Assembly: GCF_044759095.2 (NCBI RefSeq)
Contig: NZ_JBIYSM020000060.1
Coordinates: 1 to 17,814, forward strand
Length of the DNA stretch: 17,814 nucleotides
Direction of reading: 5' to 3'
DNA from: JBIYSM02 sp044759095
GTDB taxonomy: Bacteria; Bacillota; Bacilli; Brevibacillales; Brevibacillaceae
Positions within the stretch are counted from its first letter, which is position 1. Each line of letters begins with the position of its first letter. The notes beneath the pieces were generated by a model. The model was not told the origin of the DNA and made no database searches. It saw only the letters and a program-made list of their open reading frames with translations. The translations under genes were made by a program, and so were the position numbers. Below, one piece after another: positions 1-7,394 of this stretch.

Positions 1-74
1 GGTTGATAGGTTCGGTGTGGAAGCGCGGCAACGCGTGGAGCTGACGAATACTAATCGGTCGAGGACTTATCCAC
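1..74 (+). rRNA. 23S ribosomal RNA, 3' end (partial)
   Basis: The opening bases match the conserved 3' end of bacterial 23S rRNA: the GGTTCGGTGTGGAAG block, then GCTGACGAATACTAATCGG and the closing TCGAGGACTTATCC. The gene runs in from outside the window. The exact 3' end, near 73-75, is estimated from the conserved terminal sequence. No 5S gene follows; a terminator begins less than 50 bases downstream. Confidence 0.95.
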
Positions 75-121
75 ACATCCTTGTGCAAAACTTGCGTATC
101 CAGTTTTCAAGGTACAAGTAC

Positions 122-167
122 AAAGCCCGAGTTTATCTCCCCTTGAGATAGACCCGGGCTTTTTTTA
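122..167 (+). terminator. rRNA operon terminator
   Basis: A long hairpin pairs AAAGCCCG with CGGGCTTT, and its inner part pairs TATCTC with GAGATA around a CCCTT loop. A run of seven T follows. It lies just behind the 23S gene and is the natural end of the rRNA transcript. Confidence 0.85.
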
Positions 168-226
168 GTGTATAAGAATTTATAAATTTGGAAATCCCAT
201 ACAGCCGCTAGAAAAGTGTTCGGGGC

Positions 227-270
227 CCCAGCCGACACCAGCGTTAGCTAAAGTCGGCTGGGTTTTCTTT
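227..270 (+). terminator. Second hairpin with T-rich tail
   Basis: CCCAGCCGAC (227-236) pairs perfectly with GTCGGCTGGG (253-262), and TTTTCTTT follows on the plus strand. It may be a backup terminator for the rRNA operon. On the minus strand it lies just beyond the stop of the DUF3221 gene but lacks a U-tract there, so it would end that transcript less efficiently. Confidence 0.6.
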
Positions 271-272
271 AT

Positions 273-631
273 TTACTGTACAATCACCTTCGTTGCCGTA
301 ATTTGAACGGGATACGACTCCAGTACAGGACCGGTAAAGAGCACTTCCACACTGCTTCCCGGCTTGAGATCATCAAAGCGAAGTACAGTACCATCTCTCC
401 CCAGCAGTTGGGTTTGCCTGGTTAGGGTTACGCTTGCCTTGTCGGCAGGGTTGGTTGCCTGCTTTCCTTCGACGAGAATTTTTCCGAGCGAGCTGCCGCC
501 AGCAGAAGCCGGCTCTACCGAAATAATCGATCCGCTCATCACACCGTGGGCTGTTGGAACTGAGGAAGGAACAGGGAAATGCCCAGGAGAATAACAATAC
601 CTACTCCAAGCAGCAATATGATCTTATTCAT
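273..631 (-). pseudogene. DUF3221 (YobA-like) membrane-anchored protein, split by a frame change
   Basis: From ATG at 631, behind a good ribosome binding site (AAGGAAGGTG), the frame reads a Lys-containing start and a hydrophobic anchor (MNKIILLLGVGIVILLG) and then stops at TGA 541-539 after 30 residues. The next frame, entered at GTG 542 or ATG 539, runs to 273. It carries a DUF3221 domain with the family's closing pattern: FDDLKPG, then GPVLESYPVQ, then a short final strand. Joined, the two parts would make a normal anchored DUF3221 protein of about 118 residues. The stop and the internal ATG overlap in TGATG, so either the gene has a small indel or it is read by coupled re-initiation or slippage. 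DUF3221 has no defined biochemical role. The domain call is fairly sure; whether the gene is broken is open. Confidence 0.65.
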
Positions 632-686
632 GACTTTCACCTTCCTTTGTTGTAAAGACGACAGCGAAGTTGATTTGTTACAGGAG

Positions 687-719
687 AAAGCCCTTGATCC
701 GAGCGATCAAGGGCTTTTT
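687..719. terminator. Bidirectional hairpin at the end of the EamA gene
   Basis: AAAGCCCTTGATC (687-699) pairs with GATCAAGGGCTTT (705-717), which gives a 13-bp stem with a 5-base loop. The minus-strand EamA gene reads through one arm, and its stop codon TGA (709-707) lies inside the hairpin. T-rich sequence flanks the stem on both strands. Confidence 0.75.
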
Positions 720-1615
720 GCCTTAGATGTACGCAAAGTGGAAAACAACTGTCTTACCTTTAGTTGAGGCAAGGCAATCGCTACGAGAATCATCGTGACG
801 CCGCTCCATTGAGCGAGACTGACCGGTTCAAGCAGGATGGAGCTGGATAAAAACACGACTGTCGGAAGCTCAACCGCGCAGAGAATGGTAGCCAGTCCGC
901 TTCCAATACGGGGAACGCCGACGGTGAGGCACAGGATGGGAATCAGCGATCCGAAGCAGGCTACCAATATTCCGTATGTCAGTAGGCCGTCCCACAGGCG
1001 CCCATTTAGCAAAAAGACAGGCGGATACACGAGAGATAGAAGAACGGCCGCACTTGTGATGGAAACGGCGCTGCGGAGGTACGGGTCCATCCCGACGCCA
1101 AGTCTTCCGCTGAAGAAAATCACCATGGCGTAGGTAAAACCCGACAATAATCCGCAGATCAGACCCTTTAGACTTATCTGTTGAATCCCGGTTTCAACCA
1201 ATCCGCTGGCAAACACTGTGCCGACTCCCAACAGCAAAAGGGAGAGCAATTGCTGAGGGCTCGGTTTTTTCCGGTTTACCGCTGCTTCGATTAGTACGCC
1301 GATCCAGGTGAACTGGAACAACAGCACGATTGCCAGGGAGGCAGAAACTTCACTCACCGCCTGATGGTAAAAGATACTGGTGCAGGCCATCATGACGCTG
1401 GCGGGCAGCAGGACAAAAACATGTCGAAAGGTAAAACGTTCACGGGAGAGCAGCAATGCAATGATTGACATCAAGACGGACCCAAAGAATAATTGTGCAC
1501 CGCTTAGCTCGTAGGGGGAAAAGCCAGCGATAAAGGCAAATTTCATAAACACCGCCAGCACCCCATAACTGCAAGCTCCCATTAATACAAGGAAAACCGA
1601 ACGCCAGTAGACCAT
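707..1615 (-). CDS. EamA/DMT-family transporter
   Basis: The product is an integral membrane protein of about 302 residues with roughly ten hydrophobic segments arranged as two similar halves, the usual architecture of the drug/metabolite transporter superfamily. Members export amino acids, metabolites or drugs; the substrate cannot be read from the sequence. ATG 1615 is preferred as start because GTGAGGAAG lies about 6 bases upstream. A GTG at 1630 is in frame but has no clear ribosome binding site. The C-terminus is a short Arg/Lys-rich cytoplasmic tail, and the stop is embedded in the terminator hairpin. The gene is divergent from a second EamA exporter at 1873, but the two proteins are not close copies. 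Confidence 0.85.
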   Translation of the reverse strand: MVYWRSVFLVLMGACSYGVLAVFMKFAFIAGFSPYELSGAQLFFGSVLMSIIALLLSRERFTFRHVFVLLPASVMMACTSIFYHQAVSEVSASLAIVLLFQFTWIGVLIEAAVNRKKPSPQQLLSLLLLGVGTVFASGLVETGIQQISLKGLICGLLSGFTYAMVIFFSGRLGVGMDPYLRSAVSITSAAVLLSLVYPPVFLLNGRLWDGLLTYGILVACFGSLIPILCLTVGVPRIGSGLATILCAVELPTVVFLSSSILLEPVSLAQWSGVTMILVAIALPQLKVRQLFSTLRTSKAKSP

Positions 1616-1722
1616 GGATGACTTCCTCACTTAACTAAAACATGATTTCTACACAGTTCCCTATTTTACTACAGAATGATTCGTGGTAAAATAAAAAATT
1701 ACCCATTCTTTACTGTGATAAC

Positions 1723-1751
1723 TTGTTACCTTGATAACCTGCTGCTATGGT
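1723..1751 (+). promoter_or_regulatory. Possible sigma-A promoter for rarD-like gene
   Basis: TTGTTA (1723-1728), a 17-base spacer and TATGGT (1746-1751) lie about 120 bases upstream of the start at 1873. Both boxes match consensus at four of six positions. This is a weak prediction; TTGATA at 1731 gives an alternative -35. Confidence 0.25.
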
Positions 1752-1872
1752 AGAGGAATAAAGAAGGTGCCTCTGCTCTTTGGAAGTATGCTCTTAATGA
1801 AAATAAATAGCCGTTTTGCCTTACTTCGGCTAAACTGGAATGGTACGAGAAACAAGTTGGGGGCGGAGGAGA

Positions 1873-2784
1873 ATGAAGCAGGGAGTGTTGTTTGGTATCG
1901 CGGCGTATTTAGTCTGGGGGCTAATGCCGCTGTATTGGAAGTTGTTTCAGCAGATGGCGGCCTGGGAAATCCTCGCGCACCGAGTTGTTTGGTCTGTCGT
2001 GTTTGTAGGATTATGGCTGGCAATAACCAGCCGATTGCCTCAAATGTGGGAGGCGGTGGCGGATCGGAAGAAAAAAGTGGCTATTCTCATCTCCGCTCTG
2101 TTAATTAGCGCAAACTGGCTCATATTTATCTGGGCGGTCAATAACGATCATGTAATGGAAACCAGCCTCGGATACTATATCAATCCGCTCATCAACGTGT
2201 TGTTCGGCGTCCTCTTTTTAAAGGAGAAGCTGCGGATGGGGCAATGGGTTGCCATCGGGCTTGCGACTGTAGGGGTCTCCATCATTGCTCTTCAGTACGG
2301 GCAGATACCGTGGGTTGCGATTTCCTTGGCCTTGACTTTCGCTTTGTACGGACTGGCGAAAAAAGTAATCAACCTCGATTCCATGCTCAGTCTTGCGTGG
2401 GAGACGCTGATCGTATTTCCGCTATCCCTTCTGTATCTTGTCTATATTCATATAAATGAAACGGATACCGTTTCCACACTGTCCGGCTGGCAGCTGCCTC
2501 TCCTTACCCTGGTTGGCGTAGCCACTGCTCTGCCACTGTACTGGTTTGCTCAGTCAACAAAAACGCTGTCGCTCTCGACGCTTGGTTTCATTCAGTACCT
2601 TGCTCCAAGTGCCAGTCTGCTGCTGGCCATCTTTGTGTTCGGGGAACCCTTTACCGCGACACATGTTATCAGCTTTGGCTTCATCTGGAGTGCGCTGATT
2701 GTGTTTACCGTTGCGACCATGCGAAAAAAGCCTGCGCCTGTGCAAGCACCGGCAAGCGATATGTACATGAAGAAGGAAGCGTAA
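1873..2784 (+). CDS. rarD: RarD-type EamA transporter
   Basis: The product is a 303-residue membrane protein. Its start, MKQGVLFGIAAYLVWGLMP followed by a WEILAHR stretch, is characteristic of the RarD subfamily of EamA transporters. The conserved YYINPL segment and a second-half FIQYLAPS segment also fit. RarD was named for chloramphenicol resistance in Pseudomonas, but the natural substrate of most members is unknown. ATG 1873 is chosen because GGAGGAG ends just before it and the RarD family begins there; an upstream ATG at 1840 would add 11 polar residues with no good ribosome binding site. The short tail is charged. It is convergent with pdxK, with a shared terminator between them. Confidence 0.88.
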   Translation: MKQGVLFGIAAYLVWGLMPLYWKLFQQMAAWEILAHRVVWSVVFVGLWLAITSRLPQMWEAVADRKKKVAILISALLISANWLIFIWAVNNDHVMETSLGYYINPLINVLFGVLFLKEKLRMGQWVAIGLATVGVSIIALQYGQIPWVAISLALTFALYGLAKKVINLDSMLSLAWETLIVFPLSLLYLVYIHINETDTVSTLSGWQLPLLTLVGVATALPLYWFAQSTKTLSLSTLGFIQYLAPSASLLLAIFVFGEPFTATHVISFGFIWSALIVFTVATMRKKPAPVQAPASDMYMKKEA

Positions 2785-2794
2785 AACGAACAAA

Positions 2795-2834
2795 AAACTC
2801 CTATCCGTCCACTGGACAGATAGGAGTTTGTACT
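2795..2834. terminator. Bidirectional terminator between rarD and pdxK
   Basis: AAACTCCTATC (2795-2805) pairs with GATAGGAGTTT (2819-2829). A T-rich tail follows on the plus strand, and an A-run precedes the hairpin (T-run on the minus strand). It lies between two convergent genes and can end both transcripts. Confidence 0.85.
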
Positions 2835-2841
2835 TTTTCCG

Positions 2842-3657
2842 TTACGCGTTGTGAACCAAGCGATAAGCAGCGTGATTGGTCGGTCCAACGTATTGGTTGA
2901 GCGGGAAGGAGTGACGAATGGCTTCCGTGATAAAAGCCTTCGCGAGGTGCACGGCTTCCCGAACGGACTTGCCTTTTGCGAGCTCTGCGCAAATGGCGGC
3001 AGAATAGGTACAGCCTGCTCCATGTGTGTACGTCGTTTGGATCCGGTCGCCTTCCAGTACTTCAAACGTTTTTCCATCAAACAGGACGTCGACCGCTTTT
3101 TCATGCTGCAGCTTTCCGCCGCCTTTTACCAGGACGTAATCAGGGCCGAGTGCGTGAATTCGTTTGGCTGCTTCTTTCATGTCGTCGACGGTTTTCAGCT
3201 GTCCCAGTTGGCTAAGCTGCCCCGCTTCAAACAGGTTCGGAGTGACGATGGTAGCCCGGGGAACAAGCACCTCTCGTAAGCTTACGGCCGTTTCTGGGTG
3301 AAGCACTTCATCCGCACCTTTGCAGACCATTACCGGGTCTACCACAACGTTTTTCAATTGGTACTGATCGATTTTTTTGGCCACCAATTCAATGATCTCG
3401 GTGGAACCGAGCATCCCTGTCTTAACGGCGTCGATTCCGATTCCGGACACAACAGTCTCGATTTGTTTTTCCAAGGTTTCCACGGAGATGGGGAAAACCT
3501 CATGAAACCATCCGTTGTGAGGGTCTTGAGCGACGATCACGGTCAGGGCAGTCATGCCATACACGCCGCGCTCCTGAAAGGTTTTAAGGTCAGCCTGAAT
3601 ACCGGCCCCGCCGCTGGTGTCAGAACCAGCGATCGTCAATGCTTTGAACATAGTCAT
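2842..3657 (-). CDS. pdxK: Pyridoxine/pyridoxal/pyridoxamine kinase (ThiD-like ribokinase superfamily)
   Basis: The 271-residue product looks like B. subtilis PdxK in length and along its whole sequence, including the N-terminal ALTIAGSDTSGGAGIQAD motif, the DPVMVCKGADE block, the KGGGK loop and the C-terminal PLNQYVGPTNH. It phosphorylates B6 vitamers with ATP to salvage pyridoxal 5'-phosphate. The anion-hole motif GAGC at about residue 213-216 keeps the cysteine (about 216) that in the B. subtilis enzyme bonds pyridoxal. This form was earlier annotated as the thiamine enzyme ThiD, and its fold is close to it, so some HMP kinase activity is possible. ATG 3657 has AAGGGAG nine bases upstream. 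It stands alone, with its own promoter at 3720-3748. Confidence 0.9.
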   Translation of the reverse strand: MTMFKALTIAGSDTSGGAGIQADLKTFQERGVYGMTALTVIVAQDPHNGWFHEVFPISVETLEKQIETVVSGIGIDAVKTGMLGSTEIIELVAKKIDQYQLKNVVVDPVMVCKGADEVLHPETAVSLREVLVPRATIVTPNLFEAGQLSQLGQLKTVDDMKEAAKRIHALGPDYVLVKGGGKLQHEKAVDVLFDGKTFEVLEGDRIQTTYTHGAGCTYSAAICAELAKGKSVREAVHLAKAFITEAIRHSFPLNQYVGPTNHAAYRLVHNA

Positions 3658-3719
3658 CTCGATAATCTCCCTTGCAGCCGCTAGTTAATGGTGCGGTCAG
3701 TATTTTGCTATTAATCCTT

Positions 3720-3748
3720 ATTGAAGAGCAAAAAGCGGGAAGTGTCAA
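3720..3748 (-). promoter_or_regulatory. Sigma-A promoter for pdxK
   Basis: On the minus strand a perfect TTGACA (3748-3743) is followed by a 17-base spacer and TTCAAT (3725-3720, four of six consensus bases). It points at pdxK, whose start codon is about 60 bases further on. Confidence 0.55.
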
Positions 3749-3882
3749 TTGGGTTCTCTCCGGTCATGCCGATGTCAGGTACGCTATTCCTTTTATGAAT
3801 CACCCCTCTTCTGCGGAGAATAATGAGACGTGCTGGTTGGGAGACAATCTTCTCCAAGCAGATAAAGGGGGGTTTTGCGAAT

Positions 3883-5484
3883 ATGAACAAGCATTCCATC
3901 GCTTTTCTCAGTTTCGTGCTGATGCTGGGCGGTTTGATGACGGGATGTTCCGGGCGGAATTCGGCCGCGGCAGCGCCAATCCCCCGTATCGAGCCGCAGG
4001 TGCTGCGGTTGAATATGGAGGAACCGGCTACGCTTGATCCGACTCTGTCGGAAGACGTCATCTCGGGGGCTGTGATTCGAGCGATCTTTGACGGACTTAC
4101 CCGATTGGACCAGGATGGCAATCCGGTAAATTCGCTTGCCGCCGACATGAAGGTCTCGGACGACAAGAAGACGTATACCTTTGCGCTTCGCAAATCCCAG
4201 TGGACCAACGGCGATCCGGTGACGGCGCACGATTTCGAGTCTGCCTGGAAACACGCCCTTGACCCGAAAACGGCTTCCGGCTCCGCCTATCGGTTTTTCC
4301 CGATCAAAAACGCGGAGGCGTACCAGTCCGGCAAGGCAAAGCGTGAAGAAGTCGGCGTAAAGGCGCTGGACGACAAGACGCTGCAGGTGACGCTGGAGAA
4401 CCCGACTCCCTACTTCCCCACGATTGTTTCTTTCTTCTATCCGCTTCACCAAAAGGTCGTGGAATCCAACCAAGGATGGGCCCGCAATCCCAGGACACTG
4501 GTCAGTAACGGCCCGTTCAAACTGGATACCTGGAACCACAGAAGCAAACTGGTTCTATTGAAGAACGACACGTATTGGGACCAGAATGCGGTAAAGCTGG
4601 AGCGGATCGAATTTTCCATGATGGAAGACGACAACACGGAGCTGGCGATGTTTGAAAACGGCGATCTGGATTGGGCCGGGCAGCCGATCAGCAGTTTGCC
4701 GGTTGACGCAGTCGGTCCGTTGAAGCAGGAAGGCAAGCTGATCACCAAACCAAAGGCTGCTTCTTATTACATACGCTTTCATGTTGAACGAGAGCCGTTT
4801 ACCAATACGAAGGTGCGAAAAGCGTTTGCCTACGCCATTCATCGCAAGGATATCGCGGACAACATCGGTCAGGCGGGACAGACGCCGCTGATGGGAATTA
4901 CGCCTGTTTCCCTAAGCCTGAAGCCGGAAGGGTTTTTCGCCGACAACCAGCCTGAGGAAGCACGCAGACTGCTGGCTCAGGGCATGAAGGAACTGGGGAT
5001 CACCAAGCTGCCTCCGATTACGTACCTGTACAATACCTCCGACCGCAACAAGGCGATTGCGGAAGCGCTGCAGGCGCAGTGGAAAAAGGAATTGGGTGCA
5101 GACGTAAAGCTGGTCAACAAGGAAACAAAGGTGTACCTGGACGACCAGGAACTGGGCAAGTTTGAGATTACCCGTTCCGGCTGGACTGCGGACTATAACG
5201 ATTCCATCAATTTCCTGCAAAAATTCATCGAGAAGTACAGCTCAAGCAACATCACGCGCTGGCACAATCCGACCTACACCGAACTGATCAGGAAGTCCTG
5301 TGTGGAGCGCGATGAAAAGAAGCGCAGGCAAATCCTGTTGGAAGCGGAGACGCTCTTGATGGAGGAGATGCCGCTGACCGGCATTTTCAGCGACGTAAAT
5401 GCATGGGTGCAGAGCGGGAAGGTGAAAGGCGTTCAGGTGGATCCGCTTGGCTACATCGATTTTAAATGGGGTTACAAGGAGTAG
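3883..5484 (+). CDS. Peptide ABC transporter substrate-binding lipoprotein (OppA/DppE family)
   Basis: The product is a 533-residue family-5 extracellular solute-binding protein. Residues 1-22 form a lipoprotein signal peptide with the lipobox LMTGC, so Cys22 would be lipidated and the protein tethered outside the membrane. The mature part has the family landmarks: the LDPTLSEDV start, an IFDGLTRLD stretch, the KKTYTFALRK and WTNGDPVTAHDFESAWKHAL block, and RKAFAYAIHRKDI in the second lobe. These proteins capture oligopeptides, dipeptides or murein peptides for import. No permease or ATPase genes are adjacent, so it must use components encoded elsewhere. ATG 3883 is chosen over the upstream frame because AAAGGGGGG precedes it and the signal peptide starts there. 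It probably leads the operon with the next two genes (61-base gap). Confidence 0.9.
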   Translation: MNKHSIAFLSFVLMLGGLMTGCSGRNSAAAAPIPRIEPQVLRLNMEEPATLDPTLSEDVISGAVIRAIFDGLTRLDQDGNPVNSLAADMKVSDDKKTYTFALRKSQWTNGDPVTAHDFESAWKHALDPKTASGSAYRFFPIKNAEAYQSGKAKREEVGVKALDDKTLQVTLENPTPYFPTIVSFFYPLHQKVVESNQGWARNPRTLVSNGPFKLDTWNHRSKLVLLKNDTYWDQNAVKLERIEFSMMEDDNTELAMFENGDLDWAGQPISSLPVDAVGPLKQEGKLITKPKAASYYIRFHVEREPFTNTKVRKAFAYAIHRKDIADNIGQAGQTPLMGITPVSLSLKPEGFFADNQPEEARRLLAQGMKELGITKLPPITYLYNTSDRNKAIAEALQAQWKKELGADVKLVNKETKVYLDDQELGKFEITRSGWTADYNDSINFLQKFIEKYSSSNITRWHNPTYTELIRKSCVERDEKKRRQILLEAETLLMEEMPLTGIFSDVNAWVQSGKVKGVQVDPLGYIDFKWGYKE

Positions 5485-5545
5485 CGGATGTGGAGTAAGA
5501 TAATAGGGCGACTATTATTTGACGGCGGAAAAGAGGTTGAACAGG

Positions 5546-6448
5546 ATGACAGTGATCTTCAAACAGAATTGTATTGATTCGTTTTCTTTTGACATGGAGC
5601 CGGTGGCAACCGTAGAATCCGGAAGCGAGGTCGTCTTTGAGACCTATGACTGTTACCGGGGGCAACTGACGGAAAGCTCCTCCCATCAGGACCACCAGCT
5701 GGACGGAATCAACCCGGCGACAGGTCCGGTGGCGGTTCGCGGAGCGGAGCCGGGCGATGTTCTGAAAATTGAAATCTTGTCCATTCAGTTGGAGGAGACG
5801 GGAACCATGTACCTCCGTCCCGGATCAGGAGTGTTGAAGCGTTTTGTGGAATACGAACAGGTACTGAAACCGGTGGTGAAAGGCAATCAGGTGCATTTGC
5901 GCCCGGACCTGTCCGTGCCGCTTGAGCCAATGATCGGGGTGATCGGAGTAGCACCGGCTGAAGGGAGCGTGAACACGCTGGTTCCCGGATGTCACGGCGG
6001 AAACCTGGATACGAAGGAGATTACAGAGGGAGCGGTGCTCTATCTTCCCGTTTTCCAACCGGGAGCAAATCTGGCCATGGGAGACTTGCATGCCGCCATG
6101 GGGGACGGGGAATCGGCCGTTTGCGGAGTGGAAATAGGAGGCAAAGTACGAGTTCGGATCGAACTGATAAAAGGAGTGGCATTGTCTCAACCCGTGCTGG
6201 AGGACGAGCACTTCCTGTACGTCATCGCATCCGCGCCGACGATTGACGAAGCGTGCAGTCAGGCGGCCGAGGGCATGTTCCGTCTTTTGCAGGAATGGAT
6301 GCCGGGGTTGACAGCCAACGAGCTGGTTTGCTTGTTGGGAACGGCTGGAGATGTGTGCGTCAGCCAGTTGGTCAATCCGCAGAAAACAGCCAAGTTTCGC
6401 ATTCCGAAAACATTTTTACCCAAGTCCATTTTGAAACAGACGAGGTGA
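5546..6448 (+). CDS. Acetamidase/formamidase family hydrolase
   Basis: The 300-residue product matches the FmdA/AmdA family, whose members hydrolyse short amides such as formamide or acetamide to ammonia and the acid. Family landmarks are the early VESGSEVVFETYDC strand, the SSHQDHQLDGINPATGP histidine-bearing loop, the AEPGDVLKIEI strand, PGCHGGNLDTKEI and the highly conserved MGDLHAAMGDGE. A single-domain enzyme of about 300 residues is the normal size. Start ATG 5546 has AGAGG nine bases upstream and gives the usual N-terminus; an in-frame TTG at 5519 has a poor site. Only three bases separate it from the carboxypeptidase gene. The true substrate in this operon is unknown: the company of a peptide-binding protein and a murein peptidase suggests something other than a simple C1-C2 amide. 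Confidence 0.85.
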   Translation: MTVIFKQNCIDSFSFDMEPVATVESGSEVVFETYDCYRGQLTESSSHQDHQLDGINPATGPVAVRGAEPGDVLKIEILSIQLEETGTMYLRPGSGVLKRFVEYEQVLKPVVKGNQVHLRPDLSVPLEPMIGVIGVAPAEGSVNTLVPGCHGGNLDTKEITEGAVLYLPVFQPGANLAMGDLHAAMGDGESAVCGVEIGGKVRVRIELIKGVALSQPVLEDEHFLYVIASAPTIDEACSQAAEGMFRLLQEWMPGLTANELVCLLGTAGDVCVSQLVNPQKTAKFRIPKTFLPKSILKQTR

Positions 6449-6451
6449 AGC

Positions 6452-7384
6452 ATGATGAAAAAAGGAAAACCCCTTTTGCCGGGGGATACCATTGGAGTGA
6501 TCGCTCCATCTTCTCCGAAACCGGAGATCGTGCCGACTGCCCTGGCTGAACTGGAAGCGCTGGGGTTTCAGGTGAAGCTGGGAGAAACGTGCCGGCAAAC
6601 GTATGGAGGCTATTTGGCAGGTCCGGCGGAATGGAGAGCGAAAGAACTGAACGCGATGTTTGCCGATCCCGAGGTAGACGGAATCATGTGTTTGCGAGGG
6701 GGATACGGCTCTCCGCAAATCCTGCCGCTGCTCGACTACGAGTGTATTGCGGACAATCCCAAACTGTTTATCGGCTACAGCGACATCACGGCGCTTCATA
6801 CGGCCTTGGGGCAACGAGCCGGATTAGCCACCCTGCATGGTCCGATGGCCTCTGCGGGGATTGCCCATACGCTGGATCCCGTATCTAGGGACTATTTGCT
6901 GCGCGCCATGACACAGGCGGAGCCGCTTGGCCAGATCGTGAATCCTGAGGGGGAAGAGCTGGTCTGTTTGGTGGACGGAGAAGCCAGCGGCCCAATCGTA
7001 GGAGGGAATCTGTCCCTGGTGGCTGCCTTGATGGGGACGCCCTATGAGCTTGACACAAAGGGGAAGCTGCTGTTTCTGGAGGACATCGACGAGGAGCCGT
7101 ACCGCGTTGACCGGATGCTGACGCAGCTGGCGCTGGCCGGCAAGTTTTCCGACGCAGCAGGAATTATTCTTGGCACCTGGACAAACTGTGAATCCAAAAA
7201 ATACAAGGACGGATTCGGGGTGCTTGACGTATTTCGCGAGATTGTTGTTCCGTACGGCAAACCGACGATTTGGAATCTTCAGGCAGGACATGGGTTTTAC
7301 AATATCGCCCTGCCGTTTGGTGTCAAGGCCAGCATGAACGCGACGGACGGGATCCTGGTGATTGAAGAAAGCGTGGTGGAATGA
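6452..7384 (+). CDS. S66 family LD-carboxypeptidase (LdcA/MccF/YkfA-like)
   Basis: The 310-residue product is a serine peptidase of family S66. The catalytic triad can be placed as Ser110 in the nucleophile elbow GYSDIT, Glu210 in LEDIDEEPYRVDRML and His280 in AGHG, with spacing like that of Pseudomonas LdcA. The N-terminal KPLLPGDTIGVIAPSSP and the CLRGGYGS loop are also typical. Members cleave the bond before the terminal D-Ala of murein tetrapeptides during cell-wall recycling (LdcA, YkfA), or cleave microcin C-like peptidyl adenylates (MccF); which applies here is not decided by the sequence. It is cytoplasmic, with no signal peptide. The GAGGTG site overlaps the previous stop and sits 4 bases from ATG 6452 but 7 from the second ATG at 6455, so the latter may be the real start. 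It ends 10 bases from a convergent gene. Confidence 0.9.
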   Translation: MMKKGKPLLPGDTIGVIAPSSPKPEIVPTALAELEALGFQVKLGETCRQTYGGYLAGPAEWRAKELNAMFADPEVDGIMCLRGGYGSPQILPLLDYECIADNPKLFIGYSDITALHTALGQRAGLATLHGPMASAGIAHTLDPVSRDYLLRAMTQAEPLGQIVNPEGEELVCLVDGEASGPIVGGNLSLVAALMGTPYELDTKGKLLFLEDIDEEPYRVDRMLTQLALAGKFSDAAGIILGTWTNCESKKYKDGFGVLDVFREIVVPYGKPTIWNLQAGHGFYNIALPFGVKASMNATDGILVIEESVVE

Positions 7385-7394
7385 TGTTACAAAC

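Noticed and set aside
160..175. TTTTTTxGTGTATAAG shared with 17731-17746
   Set aside because: Two short copies behind two different terminators; too short and too AT-rich to claim as a repeat or attachment site.
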